64,000 bases of DNA from Planctomycetota bacterium (GTDB lineage: Bacteria > Planctomycetota > Planctomycetia > Pirellulales > Lacipirellulaceae). Positions 18,837 to 27,820 of this stretch are shown here, piece by piece (positions within the stretch are counted from its first letter, which is position 1; every line of letters begins with the position of its first letter). The notes under the pieces are model-generated. The model worked only from the letters and a program-made list of their open reading frames with translations, was not told where the DNA came from and searched no databases. The stretch is taken from positions 21,484 through 85,483 of the forward strand of contig JAKOXH010000034.1 of NCBI GenBank assembly GCA_029781135.1. Reading direction: 5' to 3'. Both the position numbers and the translations under genes were made by a program.

Positions 18837-21800
18837 GCGCATTCAAATCGACTCGATAGAGGATCGTATATAACGCAGGCATCACGAGCAGGGTGAGCAC
18901 GCAGGCGAAGGAAAGCCCGAACATGATGCACACTGCCATCGTGCCGAAGAACGGATCTTTCAAGAGCGGGATCGAACCCAGCACCGTTGTCAAGGCAACC
19001 ATTAGTACGGGGCGGACTTTGCTCACACAACCATTCAGAATGGCTTCTCGCGGCGCCTTGCCGGCTTCGATCTCGGTATGAATTTTACTCAGTACCACGA
19101 TCGAGTTCTTGATCTGTTCGCCCCCTAAACTGAGAACGCCCAAAAGGGCCATGAAGCCAAAGGGCTGCCCCGTGAGCAGGAGCCCGCCCGTAACTCCGAT
19201 AATCGCCAGTGGCACGATCAGCCACACGAGTACCGTCGTGCGGATCGAGTTGAATAGCGCTACACATATCAGCACCATGATCGCCAGCGCGAACGGTAGC
19301 GGTTGGGCAAGTGCGGCGCGGGCTCTGCGGGAGTCTTCGAACTCACCGCCCCACTGTAAGGAATAGCCTGGCGGCAGTTGAATCTGCTCGATCGATGCGC
19401 GGACCCGATTGAAAAGTTGGCTAGGCAGGCCGGAGCGTGGGTCCGCATGCACCGTAAGCGTGGGAAAACGATCGCGGCGCATGACGATCGGATCTTCCCA
19501 GGCGACTTCGGTGCCTGAGGTTACCTGCGTCAACGGAATCATGCGTCCGGCCACGGGACTCCAAATCTGCAGGCTATTGATTGCCCGCACGTCGTCGCGC
19601 TCATTGAGGGGCGGGCGAGCGACGATCGGAAGAAGGCGCGTTTCTTGCGGATAGACGCCCGATCCGGCCGTTCCGGGCTCTCGATAGAAGCCAACGACGC
19701 GACCTTCAAAACTCGTGGCAAGCGCCTCGGCCACCTCCACGCGCGTGATGCCGTTACGGCGCGCCTGCAATTCGAGTAAATCGGGCCGTATTACCTTCTC
19801 GCGCTCGCGCCAATCGTTGCGGACGCAAACGGCCCGACCATCGTCTTCAATGATCTTCTGTGCCTGGGCGCCGAGTTGCCGCAGAACAGCCGGGTCGGGA
19901 CCTTGAAAGCGCGCTTGGATCCGACCGCCTTGTCCGGGACCCAGCAGGAATTTTTTGGCGACGGCATTGGCGTTCGGATACATTTCATCAAGGTGTTGCT
20001 GCACATCGGCGAGCAAGCCATCGATTTTACTTGAATCATCAACATCGATGAGGAATTGAACGAAAGCCCGGTTTTCCTTTTCCGGCGAGTAGACCAGCAA
20101 GAAACGGAGCCCACCGCCGCCGACGAACGAGGTGACGTGGGTAACGCCAGCTTGCTTGCGGATGTACTCTTCCACAGATTGGGCGAATGCTTCGGACTCG
20201 CGAATGTGTGTGCCGGCCGGCAGGAACACGTCCACCATGAACTGGGGACGGGTAGCCGGTGGAAAGAAGCTCTGATCGATTTTTGTGAAGCCATACAACG
20301 ATAACGCAAAGAGCACGAGCGAGAGGGCAATCACAAGCCAGCGATAGGTCAGAGCGAGCTCAACCAGCCGGCGAAACTTGCGAAAGAAGAAGCTGCCGTA
20401 GGGATCGGCCGCGGAGGAGGGGCCGCCCGCAGCAAGCGGCTTGAACATCAAATAACTGAGCAGCGGCGTAATTGTGATCGACGACACCCAACTCAGGCTC
20501 AGCGATATGAAAATGACCCAGAAGAGCGAGTTGCAGTACTCGCCCGTTCGATCCTCCGAAAGACCGATGGCGGCAAAGGCGATAATGCCGATGGCCGTGG
20601 CACCAAACAGAGGCCACTGATTTTGGGCCACGACCTCGCGGACGACAGCCAACTTATCTTTGCCCGATTCAATGCCGACCTTGATGCCTTCGATGATGAT
20701 GATCGCGTTGTCGGTCAACATGCACAACGCGATGATGAGCGCTCCAAGCGAGATGCGCTCCATTAACAAATCGCCCTTCAGGTACATCACGAAGAACGTT
20801 GCCATGATCGTCAGGAACAGCACGAGGCCGATAATCAGGCCGGTCTTTCGGCCCATGGCGATGAAGAGCACGACAAATACAATCGTCACGGCCTTGCCCA
20901 GATTGAACATAAAGTCGTTGGTTGCAAGGGTGACGGCCTCAGACTGAAAATTGATTTCACCGATCTCGATGCCGATGGGCTGTTGTTCCTTAAGCTCGGC
21001 GAATTTGCGACGAATCCCCTCCCCCATCGTGACGACATTCCCGCCTTGTACGGTGGAGATGCCAATACCAATGGCCGCTTTGCCGTCGTAGCGCAGTAAT
21101 CTTCGCGGTGGATCCTGGTCGCCACGTTCGATGGTGGCCACATCGCGGAGGAAGAGCTGTCGCCCCGATTTGTCGGAGCCGATCACCAGCTCGAGCATGT
21201 CTTCTGCCGAACGGAAGCCACCTTGGGGATCAAGCGCGACGTGCTCTTCGCCGATGCGGATTCGACCACCATCGGCCGCCACATTGCGCGCTTGAAGCTT
21301 CGCATAGATCTGCTCCTCGTTGATGCCGAGCTGCGCCAACCGGTGTCGCGAAATCTCTAAAAACACAACTTCCTGCTGCTGGCCGAACAGCTCAACACTC
21401 TTCACGTTGGGCACGAGCAGCAATTCGCGGCGCAGAAACTCGGCGTAGCGGCGCAGCTCCGGCTGTGTGTAGCCTTCGCCGGTGACGGCCAGAAATACGC
21501 CATAAACGTCGCCGAAGTCATCGACGACGATCGACCGGCCGCGCACAGAGGGGGGCAACTGGGATTGCACGTCGCTGATCTTGCGCCGCAATTCGTCCCA
21601 CACTTGGGGAATTCGTTCGCGATGGTAGCGATCCTGGATAACGGCGGTGACGGTTGACATGCCGCGCGAACTTTGCGACTCAACTCGCAGGAGCTGCCCG
21701 AGCTGCTGGCATGCGCTTTCGATCGGATTCGTGACTTCCTTCGCGACGTCTTCAGCGCTTGCGCCGGGATACGGAGTGACGATGAGCGCTTCCTTGATGG

Positions 21801-21921
21801 TAAACTCGGGGTCTTCCAGCCGGCCTATGTTGCGGTAGGCCACGATGCCCCCCAAGAGCACCAACAACATCGTCACGTACAGGACGCGGTCGTTGCGAAC
21901 GGAGAGAACGCCGGGGTTCAT
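18817..21921 (-). CDS. RND efflux permease (HAE1-like)
   Basis: 1034 residues from ATG 21921; a GTG directly before it at 21924 abuts the adaptor stop codon (TGA GTG ATG), so translation is coupled. The protein has the RND plan: helix 1 (VLYVTMLLVLLGGIVAY), a large periplasmic loop, helices 2-6, a second loop and helices 7-12. TM4 reads LTDNAIIIIEG, keeping the first relay aspartate (the second position is Asn, as in many non-AcrB RND pumps), and TM10 keeps the lysine in GEQIKNSIVVL. It should be proton-driven and pair with the adaptor encoded just upstream. No outer-membrane factor lies next to it; the NodT-type protein at 27.8 kb is a candidate partner. Substrate unknown. Confidence 0.9.
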   Translation of the reverse strand: MNPGVLSVRNDRVLYVTMLLVLLGGIVAYRNIGRLEDPEFTIKEALIVTPYPGASAEDVAKEVTNPIESACQQLGQLLRVESQSSRGMSTVTAVIQDRYHRERIPQVWDELRRKISDVQSQLPPSVRGRSIVVDDFGDVYGVFLAVTGEGYTQPELRRYAEFLRRELLLVPNVKSVELFGQQQEVVFLEISRHRLAQLGINEEQIYAKLQARNVAADGGRIRIGEEHVALDPQGGFRSAEDMLELVIGSDKSGRQLFLRDVATIERGDQDPPRRLLRYDGKAAIGIGISTVQGGNVVTMGEGIRRKFAELKEQQPIGIEIGEINFQSEAVTLATNDFMFNLGKAVTIVFVVLFIAMGRKTGLIIGLVLFLTIMATFFVMYLKGDLLMERISLGALIIALCMLTDNAIIIIEGIKVGIESGKDKLAVVREVVAQNQWPLFGATAIGIIAFAAIGLSEDRTGEYCNSLFWVIFISLSLSWVSSITITPLLSYLMFKPLAAGGPSSAADPYGSFFFRKFRRLVELALTYRWLVIALSLVLFALSLYGFTKIDQSFFPPATRPQFMVDVFLPAGTHIRESEAFAQSVEEYIRKQAGVTHVTSFVGGGGLRFLLVYSPEKENRAFVQFLIDVDDSSKIDGLLADVQQHLDEMYPNANAVAKKFLLGPGQGGRIQARFQGPDPAVLRQLGAQAQKIIEDDGRAVCVRNDWREREKVIRPDLLELQARRNGITRVEVAEALATSFEGRVVGFYREPGTAGSGVYPQETRLLPIVARPPLNERDDVRAINSLQIWSPVAGRMIPLTQVTSGTEVAWEDPIVMRRDRFPTLTVHADPRSGLPSQLFNRVRASIEQIQLPPGYSLQWGGEFEDSRRARAALAQPLPFALAIMVLICVALFNSIRTTVLVWLIVPLAIIGVTGGLLLTGQPFGFMALLGVLSLGGEQIKNSIVVLSKIHTEIEAGKAPREAILNGCVSKVRPVLMVALTTVLGSIPLLKDPFFGTMAVCIMFGLSFACVLTLLVMPALYTILYRVDLNAPPARIE

Positions 21922-21924
21922 CAC

Positions 21925-23220
21925 TCAACCGCCTCCCAAAGCCTCGCCCAAATCGCGAACCTTCATGCCGTCGCGCAGGAAAGTCACCCCCGCCACGGCG
22001 ATCCGGTCGCCGGATTGAAGTCCGGATAAAACTTCGACATTGCCGCCGGAGACGCTGCCAAGCTTGACCGGTCGGCGGGAGGCCACTTGATCGGCACCAA
22101 TCACCCAAACGACTTGATCGCCGCTTTCCTGCTTCAGCACGGCGGAAATCGGCACGACGATATGCTCGTCAAGAATCCTTGCTCGGCGATACGTGACCGT
22201 CACCGACGCGGTCATCCCCGGCAGCGCACGCACGCCTTCGGGCGCCCTCATGGCGACTCGAACCTTGAAGGTTTGCGTGGTGGGATCGGCAACCTGGGAG
22301 ATCTCGCGCAGTCGAACAGGAAACTGTACTCCGGGAGCTCCGCTTAGCTCGCCCACCATTTGCAGAATGTCGGCGGACTGTATGTCGGCGGCCATGACTG
22401 CTTCCGGCACATCAACCACGATTTCGACTTCCTCCACATCCTGCAACCGCACGATCGGCGCCTTGGCTTGCACGTTTTGGCCTTCTTCGACAAACCGTTG
22501 AGCAATGACGCCGGCGTAGGGAGCACGCAACGTGGTATCTTGCAGCTGTATGTTGGCTTCGACGACGCGGTTTTCAAGTCCGCGGACTTCCGCCTCTCTG
22601 GCAGCAATATCTTCCTCGCGGGCGATCGTCCCTTTCTCCGCCAACTGCATGGTCGACTTTAGGTCTTCGACCGCCACGTGATACGCGGTTTCGATCGCCT
22701 CGAAATCGGAACGCGTTATGACTCGGCTCTGGACTAGCGGGGTGGTGCGATCCAACTCCGCCCGCGCGTTTGCCAGCCGTGCTTGGGCGGCCCGCACTTG
22801 CGATTCGCGCCGCAATCGTTCTTCCGGTCTTTCGCCCGCTCGGAGCGAAGCCAGACCGGCACGTGACTGCTCGAGTTGGCCCTGCAACGCTTTGAGCCGG
22901 GCCTGGAATTCATCCTGCCGCAACTGGCCAATGACAGCGTCCTTCTCCAACTTCTGTCCTTCCTTCACCGGAAGTTTCACCAGCAAGCCGGGAACCTGAA
23001 AGGCCAATTCGACTCGGCGCGAGGCCTCGATTTTCCCGGGGAAAATCCTTAAGTGGGTGTCATCTCCCGCTTGAACGACCAAAGTCTTAACCGGTCGAAC
23101 TAAATCGCCTACGGGGGCAGGCGACGCGGATGAACAACCGCTGCTAAAGACGACCACCGAGGAGAAAAGAAGAAGGGTGACACAAGCAGCCAGGAGGTGA
23201 TCGTGATTCAATCTACGCAT
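21925..23220 (-). CDS. RND periplasmic adaptor (HlyD/MexA-type) lipoprotein
   Basis: 431 residues. The N-terminus has a lipoprotein signal (LLFSSVVVFSSGC, lipid-modified Cys near residue 29). The order is lipoyl half (FQVPGLLVKLPVKEGQKLEKD), a helical hairpin with long heptads (about 105-215), the second lipoyl half (TTLRAPYAGVIAQRFVEEGQ), then beta-barrel and membrane-proximal domains. It joins an RND permease to an outer-membrane channel. The gene is directly upstream of the permease with no spacer. A divergent region with tandem 13-bp repeats lies upstream and may hold its promoter. Confidence 0.9.
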   Translation of the reverse strand: MRRLNHDHLLAACVTLLLFSSVVVFSSGCSSASPAPVGDLVRPVKTLVVQAGDDTHLRIFPGKIEASRRVELAFQVPGLLVKLPVKEGQKLEKDAVIGQLRQDEFQARLKALQGQLEQSRAGLASLRAGERPEERLRRESQVRAAQARLANARAELDRTTPLVQSRVITRSDFEAIETAYHVAVEDLKSTMQLAEKGTIAREEDIAAREAEVRGLENRVVEANIQLQDTTLRAPYAGVIAQRFVEEGQNVQAKAPIVRLQDVEEVEIVVDVPEAVMAADIQSADILQMVGELSGAPGVQFPVRLREISQVADPTTQTFKVRVAMRAPEGVRALPGMTASVTVTYRRARILDEHIVVPISAVLKQESGDQVVWVIGADQVASRRPVKLGSVSGGNVEVLSGLQSGDRIAVAGVTFLRDGMKVRDLGEALGGG

Positions 23221-23325
23221 GAAAACCTCACCTTAGCGACATGCCCACATGCGAACGCACGCGAATTGTAGCTCGAACGCACGTAGTTGCCAATACATGA
23301 GCGGGAACAGGCAGGGCCGATCAGC

Positions 23326-23351
23326 TTTTCAATTCGGGTTTTCAATTCGGG
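23326..23351. repeat. Two tandem copies of a 13-bp direct repeat
   Basis: TTTTCAATTCGGG occurs twice head to tail at 23326-23338 and 23339-23351, in the divergent region between the RND adaptor gene and the SHD1-protein gene. It could be a regulator binding site or a small slippage duplication. Confidence 0.6.
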
Positions 23352-23457
23352 CGGCTCGCCGCGCCAGGCACTTACGGCGCCGGCGAACTCAAGGATATAA
23401 TGCGGTCGAGATTCGTCCCCGCCAGGCGACGCCAGCCGTTTTTCACGAGGGCCGTTC

Positions 23458-24384
23458 ATGAAACTCTTTCTCGCGTGTGCTTCGTTGTTATTCTTGACGG
23501 CCGACACGACGACGGCTGCCGCGCGAATTTGGACGGACTCTACCGGCCGCTATACGCTTGAAGCCGAGTTGGTCGCGTCGAGCGACACGACCGTCGTGCT
23601 GAAACGAGCCGATCACGAACTCGTTGCCATGCCGATTGAAAAGCTCTCCGTCCAGGATCGCGAGTTTCTCAAGTCGCCGGCTGGCATCCCAGGCGCCGGC
23701 GAAGCATCCGGCGGTGAGCAGACTTGGAGCTTGCGCGATGGCACGCAGCTCGTCGGGCGGATCGTGGACTATGCATCGCGCGATTTGACAATTCAGCGGC
23801 GGCGCGGCCGGATCTATGCCAACGATCGGGCCTTCGACAATCTACCGGAATTTTACCAACGCCTGCTTCCCCAAATCGTCGCTCAACTCGAAGGCCTGCC
23901 ACGCGCCGATCGCGGGTCGCTCGAAGCTTGGCTGATACGCCAGCGGGGCGCGGCACGGACCTTTCATTTGGATGGCGTGGTACTCGAAACGACAAACGGC
24001 GATGAGTATGCCGTGCCGTTCGAATTATTCTCCGAAGCCGACCTCAAATTACTAAAGCCTCGCTGGAACGATTGGCTTGCCGCCGAAAGAAATAAAGACT
24101 ACACGGCGCAGGAGGATCGAGCGTTTCTCTTGCGCTCGTTGGCAGCGGCCCGGCAACGAGATCAGCAAGTTCAACGCGAAATTGCGCTGATGCAACTCAA
24201 GATGCAGGCCGTTGCGGCGGGCGTTACGTCGCTGTGGGAAGTAACGCTCTACCCAACCGCCGGCCACCGCGGTCCCCCGCTATGGGTCGTCGTTCCTGGC
24301 CGTGACAGTCGTCAAGCCACGGCCACGGCGCTGGAGCAAAATCCCGGATACATCGCTGGTCCCGTGCGCCGCATCGCTGGCTAG
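23458..24384 (+). CDS. Secreted SHD1-domain protein
   Basis: 308 residues with a signal peptide (LFLACASLLFLTADTTTAA). Residues 23-72 match the SHD1 (SLA1 homology domain 1) pattern common in planctomycete secreted proteins: RIWTDSTGRYTLEAELV, VVLKRADHELVAMPIEKLS, DREFL. The stretch WSLRDGTQLVGRIVDY may be a second, degenerate beta unit, followed by a helical part (residues 195-250). No enzyme motif is seen. In eukaryotes SHD1 binds NPFxD peptides; the bacterial role is unknown. It reads away from the RND adaptor and is followed by the glutaminase gene after about 65 bases. Confidence 0.7.
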   Translation: MKLFLACASLLFLTADTTTAAARIWTDSTGRYTLEAELVASSDTTVVLKRADHELVAMPIEKLSVQDREFLKSPAGIPGAGEASGGEQTWSLRDGTQLVGRIVDYASRDLTIQRRRGRIYANDRAFDNLPEFYQRLLPQIVAQLEGLPRADRGSLEAWLIRQRGAARTFHLDGVVLETTNGDEYAVPFELFSEADLKLLKPRWNDWLAAERNKDYTAQEDRAFLLRSLAAARQRDQQVQREIALMQLKMQAVAAGVTSLWEVTLYPTAGHRGPPLWVVVPGRDSRQATATALEQNPGYIAGPVRRIAG

Positions 24385-24450
24385 TGGGCACGCGATTGGT
24401 TCCCAATGCGCCGGTCCGATAACGGCCGAGGAAACATCGGAATTGGAAGT

Positions 24451-25434
24451 ATGGATTCCCCAAACGCCACGTTTGTTTCCACCGGCAATTTGCCACCTGC
24501 GAAGCTTGTGGCCAAGCTAGTTGCCGAGGCTCACGAACGCTTCCGGCATGAGTCGGCGGGACGGAACGCACAGGTCTATCCGGCACTGGCTCGCGTGCCA
24601 AGCGAACTCTTCGGTATCTGCGTCGTTGGCACGAACGGAAAAGTGTTCGCGGTCGGCGACGGCGACCATGAGTTCACAATCATGAGCGTCTCGAAGCCGT
24701 TTGTCTTCGCCCTGGTGTGCGCGACTTTGGGGGCCAAAGTAGTGCACGAGAAAATTGGCGTGAACGCGACCGGCTTGCCGTTTAATTCCTTGTCGGCCGT
24801 GGAACGTGGCGACCAGGGTAAAACGAATCCCATGGTGAATGCCGGCGCGATTGCCACCACGAGCTTGGTGCCCGGGACGACTCGCGATGCAAAGTGGGCG
24901 TTCATTCACGACGGCTTGTCACGCTTTGCTGGACGCCCGCTGGCGATCAATGACGAAGTATATGCATCCGCGACGGAAACCAATTACCGCAACCAGGCCT
25001 TGGCGCGGCTGCTGCAAAGCTTTGATCGCATCTATCTCGATCCAGCCGAAGCCACCGATTTATACACGATGCAGTGCTCGCTAAATGTTTCCGCCCGAGA
25101 CTTGGCGATTATGGGCGCAACGCTTGCTGACGGTGGGGTGAATCCACTCACCCGAGAGCAAGTCGTCGACGCTACAGTGTGTCATTACGTTCTCGCGGTG
25201 ATGGCAACGGCCGGGCTCTATGAGACGTCCGGCGACTGGCTGTACGAAGTAGGACTTCCTGCCAAGAGTGGCATTGGTGGTGGGATCGTTGCCGTTTCGC
25301 CAGGAAAGGGCGGACTGGGAACGTTCGCCCCGCCTCTCGACACCGCGGGCAACAGCGTAAAGGGGCAACTCGTGGCAAAATTTTTGTCGCAACGTCTAGG
25401 CCTGGATTTGTTCGTGTCGAAGGCCGGAGCATAA
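24451..25434 (+). CDS. glsA: Glutaminase A
   Basis: 327 residues from ATG 24451; an in-frame ATG at 24406 would add 15 residues. The serine-dependent beta-lactamase-like fold is clear: catalytic SVSK at residues 79-82 (Ser79, Lys82), the NPMVNAGAI block, ETNYRNQALARLL, and the C-terminal GIGGGIVAVSPGKGGLG. It converts glutamine to glutamate and ammonia. Length fits the family (about 305-330). Neighbours are a SHD1 protein and a HdeD-like membrane protein. In E. coli, glutaminase YbaS and HdeD both belong to acid resistance, so this adjacency may be meaningful, but that is inference. Confidence 0.92.
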   Translation: MDSPNATFVSTGNLPPAKLVAKLVAEAHERFRHESAGRNAQVYPALARVPSELFGICVVGTNGKVFAVGDGDHEFTIMSVSKPFVFALVCATLGAKVVHEKIGVNATGLPFNSLSAVERGDQGKTNPMVNAGAIATTSLVPGTTRDAKWAFIHDGLSRFAGRPLAINDEVYASATETNYRNQALARLLQSFDRIYLDPAEATDLYTMQCSLNVSARDLAIMGATLADGGVNPLTREQVVDATVCHYVLAVMATAGLYETSGDWLYEVGLPAKSGIGGGIVAVSPGKGGLGTFAPPLDTAGNSVKGQLVAKFLSQRLGLDLFVSKAGA

Positions 25435-25575
25435 ATTACCAGCCTTGTGAGAAGTTTGACACCAACTGGTCCACCGTTTATTGTGGATAGGATCGGGACC
25501 CGCGTTCGCCAACACGCATCCCAATGTGATTTCAGATTGCCAGCCGAGACGTCTTTTCCAACAGTGAGATGCATT

Positions 25576-26178
25576 ATGAGTTCGTTACTTCCCAGGCCCC
25601 AATACCCGTCGGCGGTTGAAGAACTTCAGGCTTTAAAAAAGCACTGGTACTGGTTCCTGGCCCTGGGGATTGCGATGTTAGCGATCGGCACTTTCGCCGT
25701 TAGCACGGCGTGTATCGTGAGCGTCACGATCACGGTCACTTGGTTTTTTGGTTTTCTCATTCTGGGTGGCGGGATCGCGCAAATCGCCAGTGCATTTACG
25801 GTTGGTCGCTGGAGTGGCACATTGGTACATTTGTTGATCGGTCTGTTGTACGTAGTCGTCGGTCTCATGATCATTGACGAACCGGCCGACAGTGCTGTGC
25901 GCCTGACGTTAATGCTCGCCTTGTTTATGATCATCAGCGGCATCTTTCGCATCGCGTCGTCATTGATCGAGCGCTATCCCGGTTGGGGCTGGGTGCTGTT
26001 CAACGGTACGATTACACTGCTGTTAGGATTGCTGATTAAGAAGCAATGGCCCCTTTCTGGATTATGGGTCATCGGTCTATTTGCCGGCATCGATCTAATC
26101 CTCAATGGCTGGGCCTGGATCATGCTAGCGATAACCGCCCACCGCGCTCCGGTGGTTGCCGGTCCCAGCGGAGACTAA
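25576..26178 (+). CDS. HdeD-like (DUF308) membrane protein
   Basis: 200 residues from ATG 25576; the longer frame from 25447 lacks coding character at its start. Six membrane helices in three pairs are visible (for example WYWFLALGIAMLAIGTFAV, WFFGFLILGGGIAQIASAF, LLIGLLYVVVGLMII), the DUF308 repeat pattern, ending with INGLAWIML-like hydrophobics. HdeD of E. coli supports acid resistance at high cell density. It lies about 140 bases downstream of glutaminase on the same strand. A hairpin follows before the convergent phosphofructokinase gene. Confidence 0.85.
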   Translation: MSSLLPRPQYPSAVEELQALKKHWYWFLALGIAMLAIGTFAVSTACIVSVTITVTWFFGFLILGGGIAQIASAFTVGRWSGTLVHLLIGLLYVVVGLMIIDEPADSAVRLTLMLALFMIISGIFRIASSLIERYPGWGWVLFNGTITLLLGLLIKKQWPLSGLWVIGLFAGIDLILNGWAWIMLAITAHRAPVVAGPSGD

Positions 26179-26250
26179 TGCCGATTCCGCGGGTTGAGCA
26201 ATCGTCTGCCGATACTCCCGTGGAATTTTGAGCCGCGCCGCGGTATCCCG

Positions 26251-26276
26251 TTGATCGACGCCGTTCCCTCGATCAA
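26251..26276. terminator. Hairpin between convergent HdeD-like and pfk genes
   Basis: TTGATCGA pairs with TCGATCAA around the loop CGCCGTTCCC, a perfect 8-bp stem in the 196-base convergent spacer. No T tract follows, so termination by it alone is uncertain. Confidence 0.35.
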
Positions 26277-26374
26277 ACGTTCCGCTGGCGGGCGACGGAA
26301 ACGTCCTGATGCGGCGTTCGCCGAGCGGGCCTACGATGCCGAAGAGAAAATCCGCGTGCCGATGTTTGCGTCAC

Positions 26375-27451
26375 TTAATCTCCTAGGCAAATCCCCAGCG
26401 CGCGAGCTGTTCGTGCGAAAGCGCCTTCCGGACTCACGGTCTTGAGTCGTCCGACCGCTTCGCTGATTGGAATCGCGGTAATCTGCGTGCCCTGAAAGGC
26501 CACCATCGTGCCAAAGTCCTTGGCGGCGATCAGTTCAACGGCATGGGCCCCGAAAATTGAGCACAGCGCTCGGTCGAAGCTCGTCGGCGTGCCACCGCGC
26601 TGAAGGTGCCCGAGAACACACACGCGTGTTTCCTTGTTCAACTTGGCCTCGATCTGCCGAGCGACCACGCCACCGATCCCGCCCAATCGCGCCTCGCGAC
26701 TGTTCGGCGCGGAAGCTGCTGTGATAAACTCACCGTCGCATTCCCGAGCACCTTCGGCGACAACGACGATGCTGAAATGTCGGCCGCGTTTTTCGCGCTC
26801 CTGGATGGCGGTACAAATACGGTCATAGTGGAACGGAATCTCGGGAATCAGAATCACGTCGGCTCCGCCCGCGACTCCGGCGTACAGGGCAATCCATCCG
26901 GCGTAGCGGCCCATCACTTCCAGAACCATGACCCGGCGATGGCTTTCGGCGGTCGTATGCAGGCGGTCGATTGCGTCCGTAGCGCAGGCGACCGCGGAAT
27001 CGAAACCGAACGTCCACAGCGTGCCTTCCAAGTCATTGTCAATCGTTTTCGGGACGCCGACGATGGGAATCCCGTACTCGTAAAATTGTTGAGCGATGCT
27101 GAGCGAGCCGTCTCCGCCAATCGTCACGAGTGCCGACAGACCTAGTTCCGCCATTCCGTCCTTGACTCGTGCCAGCAATTCCACTGGAAGTTGGCGGTGT
27201 TCACCATGCCCGACTTTGGCCGTGAACTGTCCTTGATTTGCCGTTCCCAAAATCGTGCCCCCGCGAACCAACAATCCACTGAGCGCTTGGTAGTCGAGCG
27301 AGCGATAGTTCCCCGGCGCGAGTAAGCCATCGTAGCCCCCTATGATGCCAATAGTTTCCCAACTGCGGCGAGCAGCAGCCTTGGCGACCGACCGAATGAC
27401 GGCATTTAGGCCGGGACAATCACCCCCGCCGGTGACGACACCAATTCTCAT
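26375..27451 (-). CDS. pfkA: 6-phosphofructokinase, mixed-substrate group
   Basis: 358 residues; ATG 27451 follows GAGGAG. Key blocks: GGGDCPGLNAVIR (8-20), IGGDGS (111-116), PKTIDND (134-140) with the base Asp138, and VMGRYAGWIAL. The enzyme phosphorylates fructose 6-phosphate. The residue matching E. coli Gly104 is Gly115 (typical of ATP use), while the residue matching Gly124 is Lys135 (typical of PPi enzymes and of the mixed ATP group found in actinobacteria and others). ATP is the more likely donor, with altered allostery. It stands alone on the minus strand, diverging from the efflux operon. Confidence 0.9.
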   Translation of the reverse strand: MRIGVVTGGGDCPGLNAVIRSVAKAAARRSWETIGIIGGYDGLLAPGNYRSLDYQALSGLLVRGGTILGTANQGQFTAKVGHGEHRQLPVELLARVKDGMAELGLSALVTIGGDGSLSIAQQFYEYGIPIVGVPKTIDNDLEGTLWTFGFDSAVACATDAIDRLHTTAESHRRVMVLEVMGRYAGWIALYAGVAGGADVILIPEIPFHYDRICTAIQEREKRGRHFSIVVVAEGARECDGEFITAASAPNSREARLGGIGGVVARQIEAKLNKETRVCVLGHLQRGGTPTSFDRALCSIFGAHAVELIAAKDFGTMVAFQGTQITAIPISEAVGRLKTVSPEGAFARTARALGICLGD

Positions 27452-27820
27452 CGTGCTAACTCCTCGGGTTCAAGATCACCACGGCTCATGTTCGATCCTC
27501 ACCTCTCGAGGCGGATGCCCCATTCGACTATCTGGGATAGGCACCGAGAGCGCGTTCGGCGCGTTTTCGCATGCCAAACTTCAAGCACGACTTGAGCAAC
27601 ACAGCCGCCGATTACGCACTTTTTTCATTGGTCACTCGACACTGCCGACTAGGGGACTTGGCGAATCTGCATGGGCTTCCCCGATCCTATCGGAAACTCC
27701 TCGGCCGCCGCCCATGCTGAATTTACCGTAGTGGACCGACGATAGTCGATCTAGCGGTCGCCCCGTTTGGCAGGGTTGCAAGCATTGTACCACCTAATGC
27801 AAGCGTGCAAATCGAGAGCT
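27452..27820. other. Divergent intergenic region before the efflux operon
   Basis: About 370 bases that should carry the promoters of pfk (leftward) and of the outer-membrane factor (rightward). Near 27775-27815 an imperfect inverted arrangement (GCATT, 9 bases, AATGC) flanked by TTGCA elements might be a repressor site. No gene or RNA recognised. Confidence 0.35.

Noticed and set aside
27775..27815. Possible operator upstream of the outer-membrane factor
   Set aside because: The inverted parts pair over only 5 bp and the flanking repeats are direct, so a regulator site cannot be supported.
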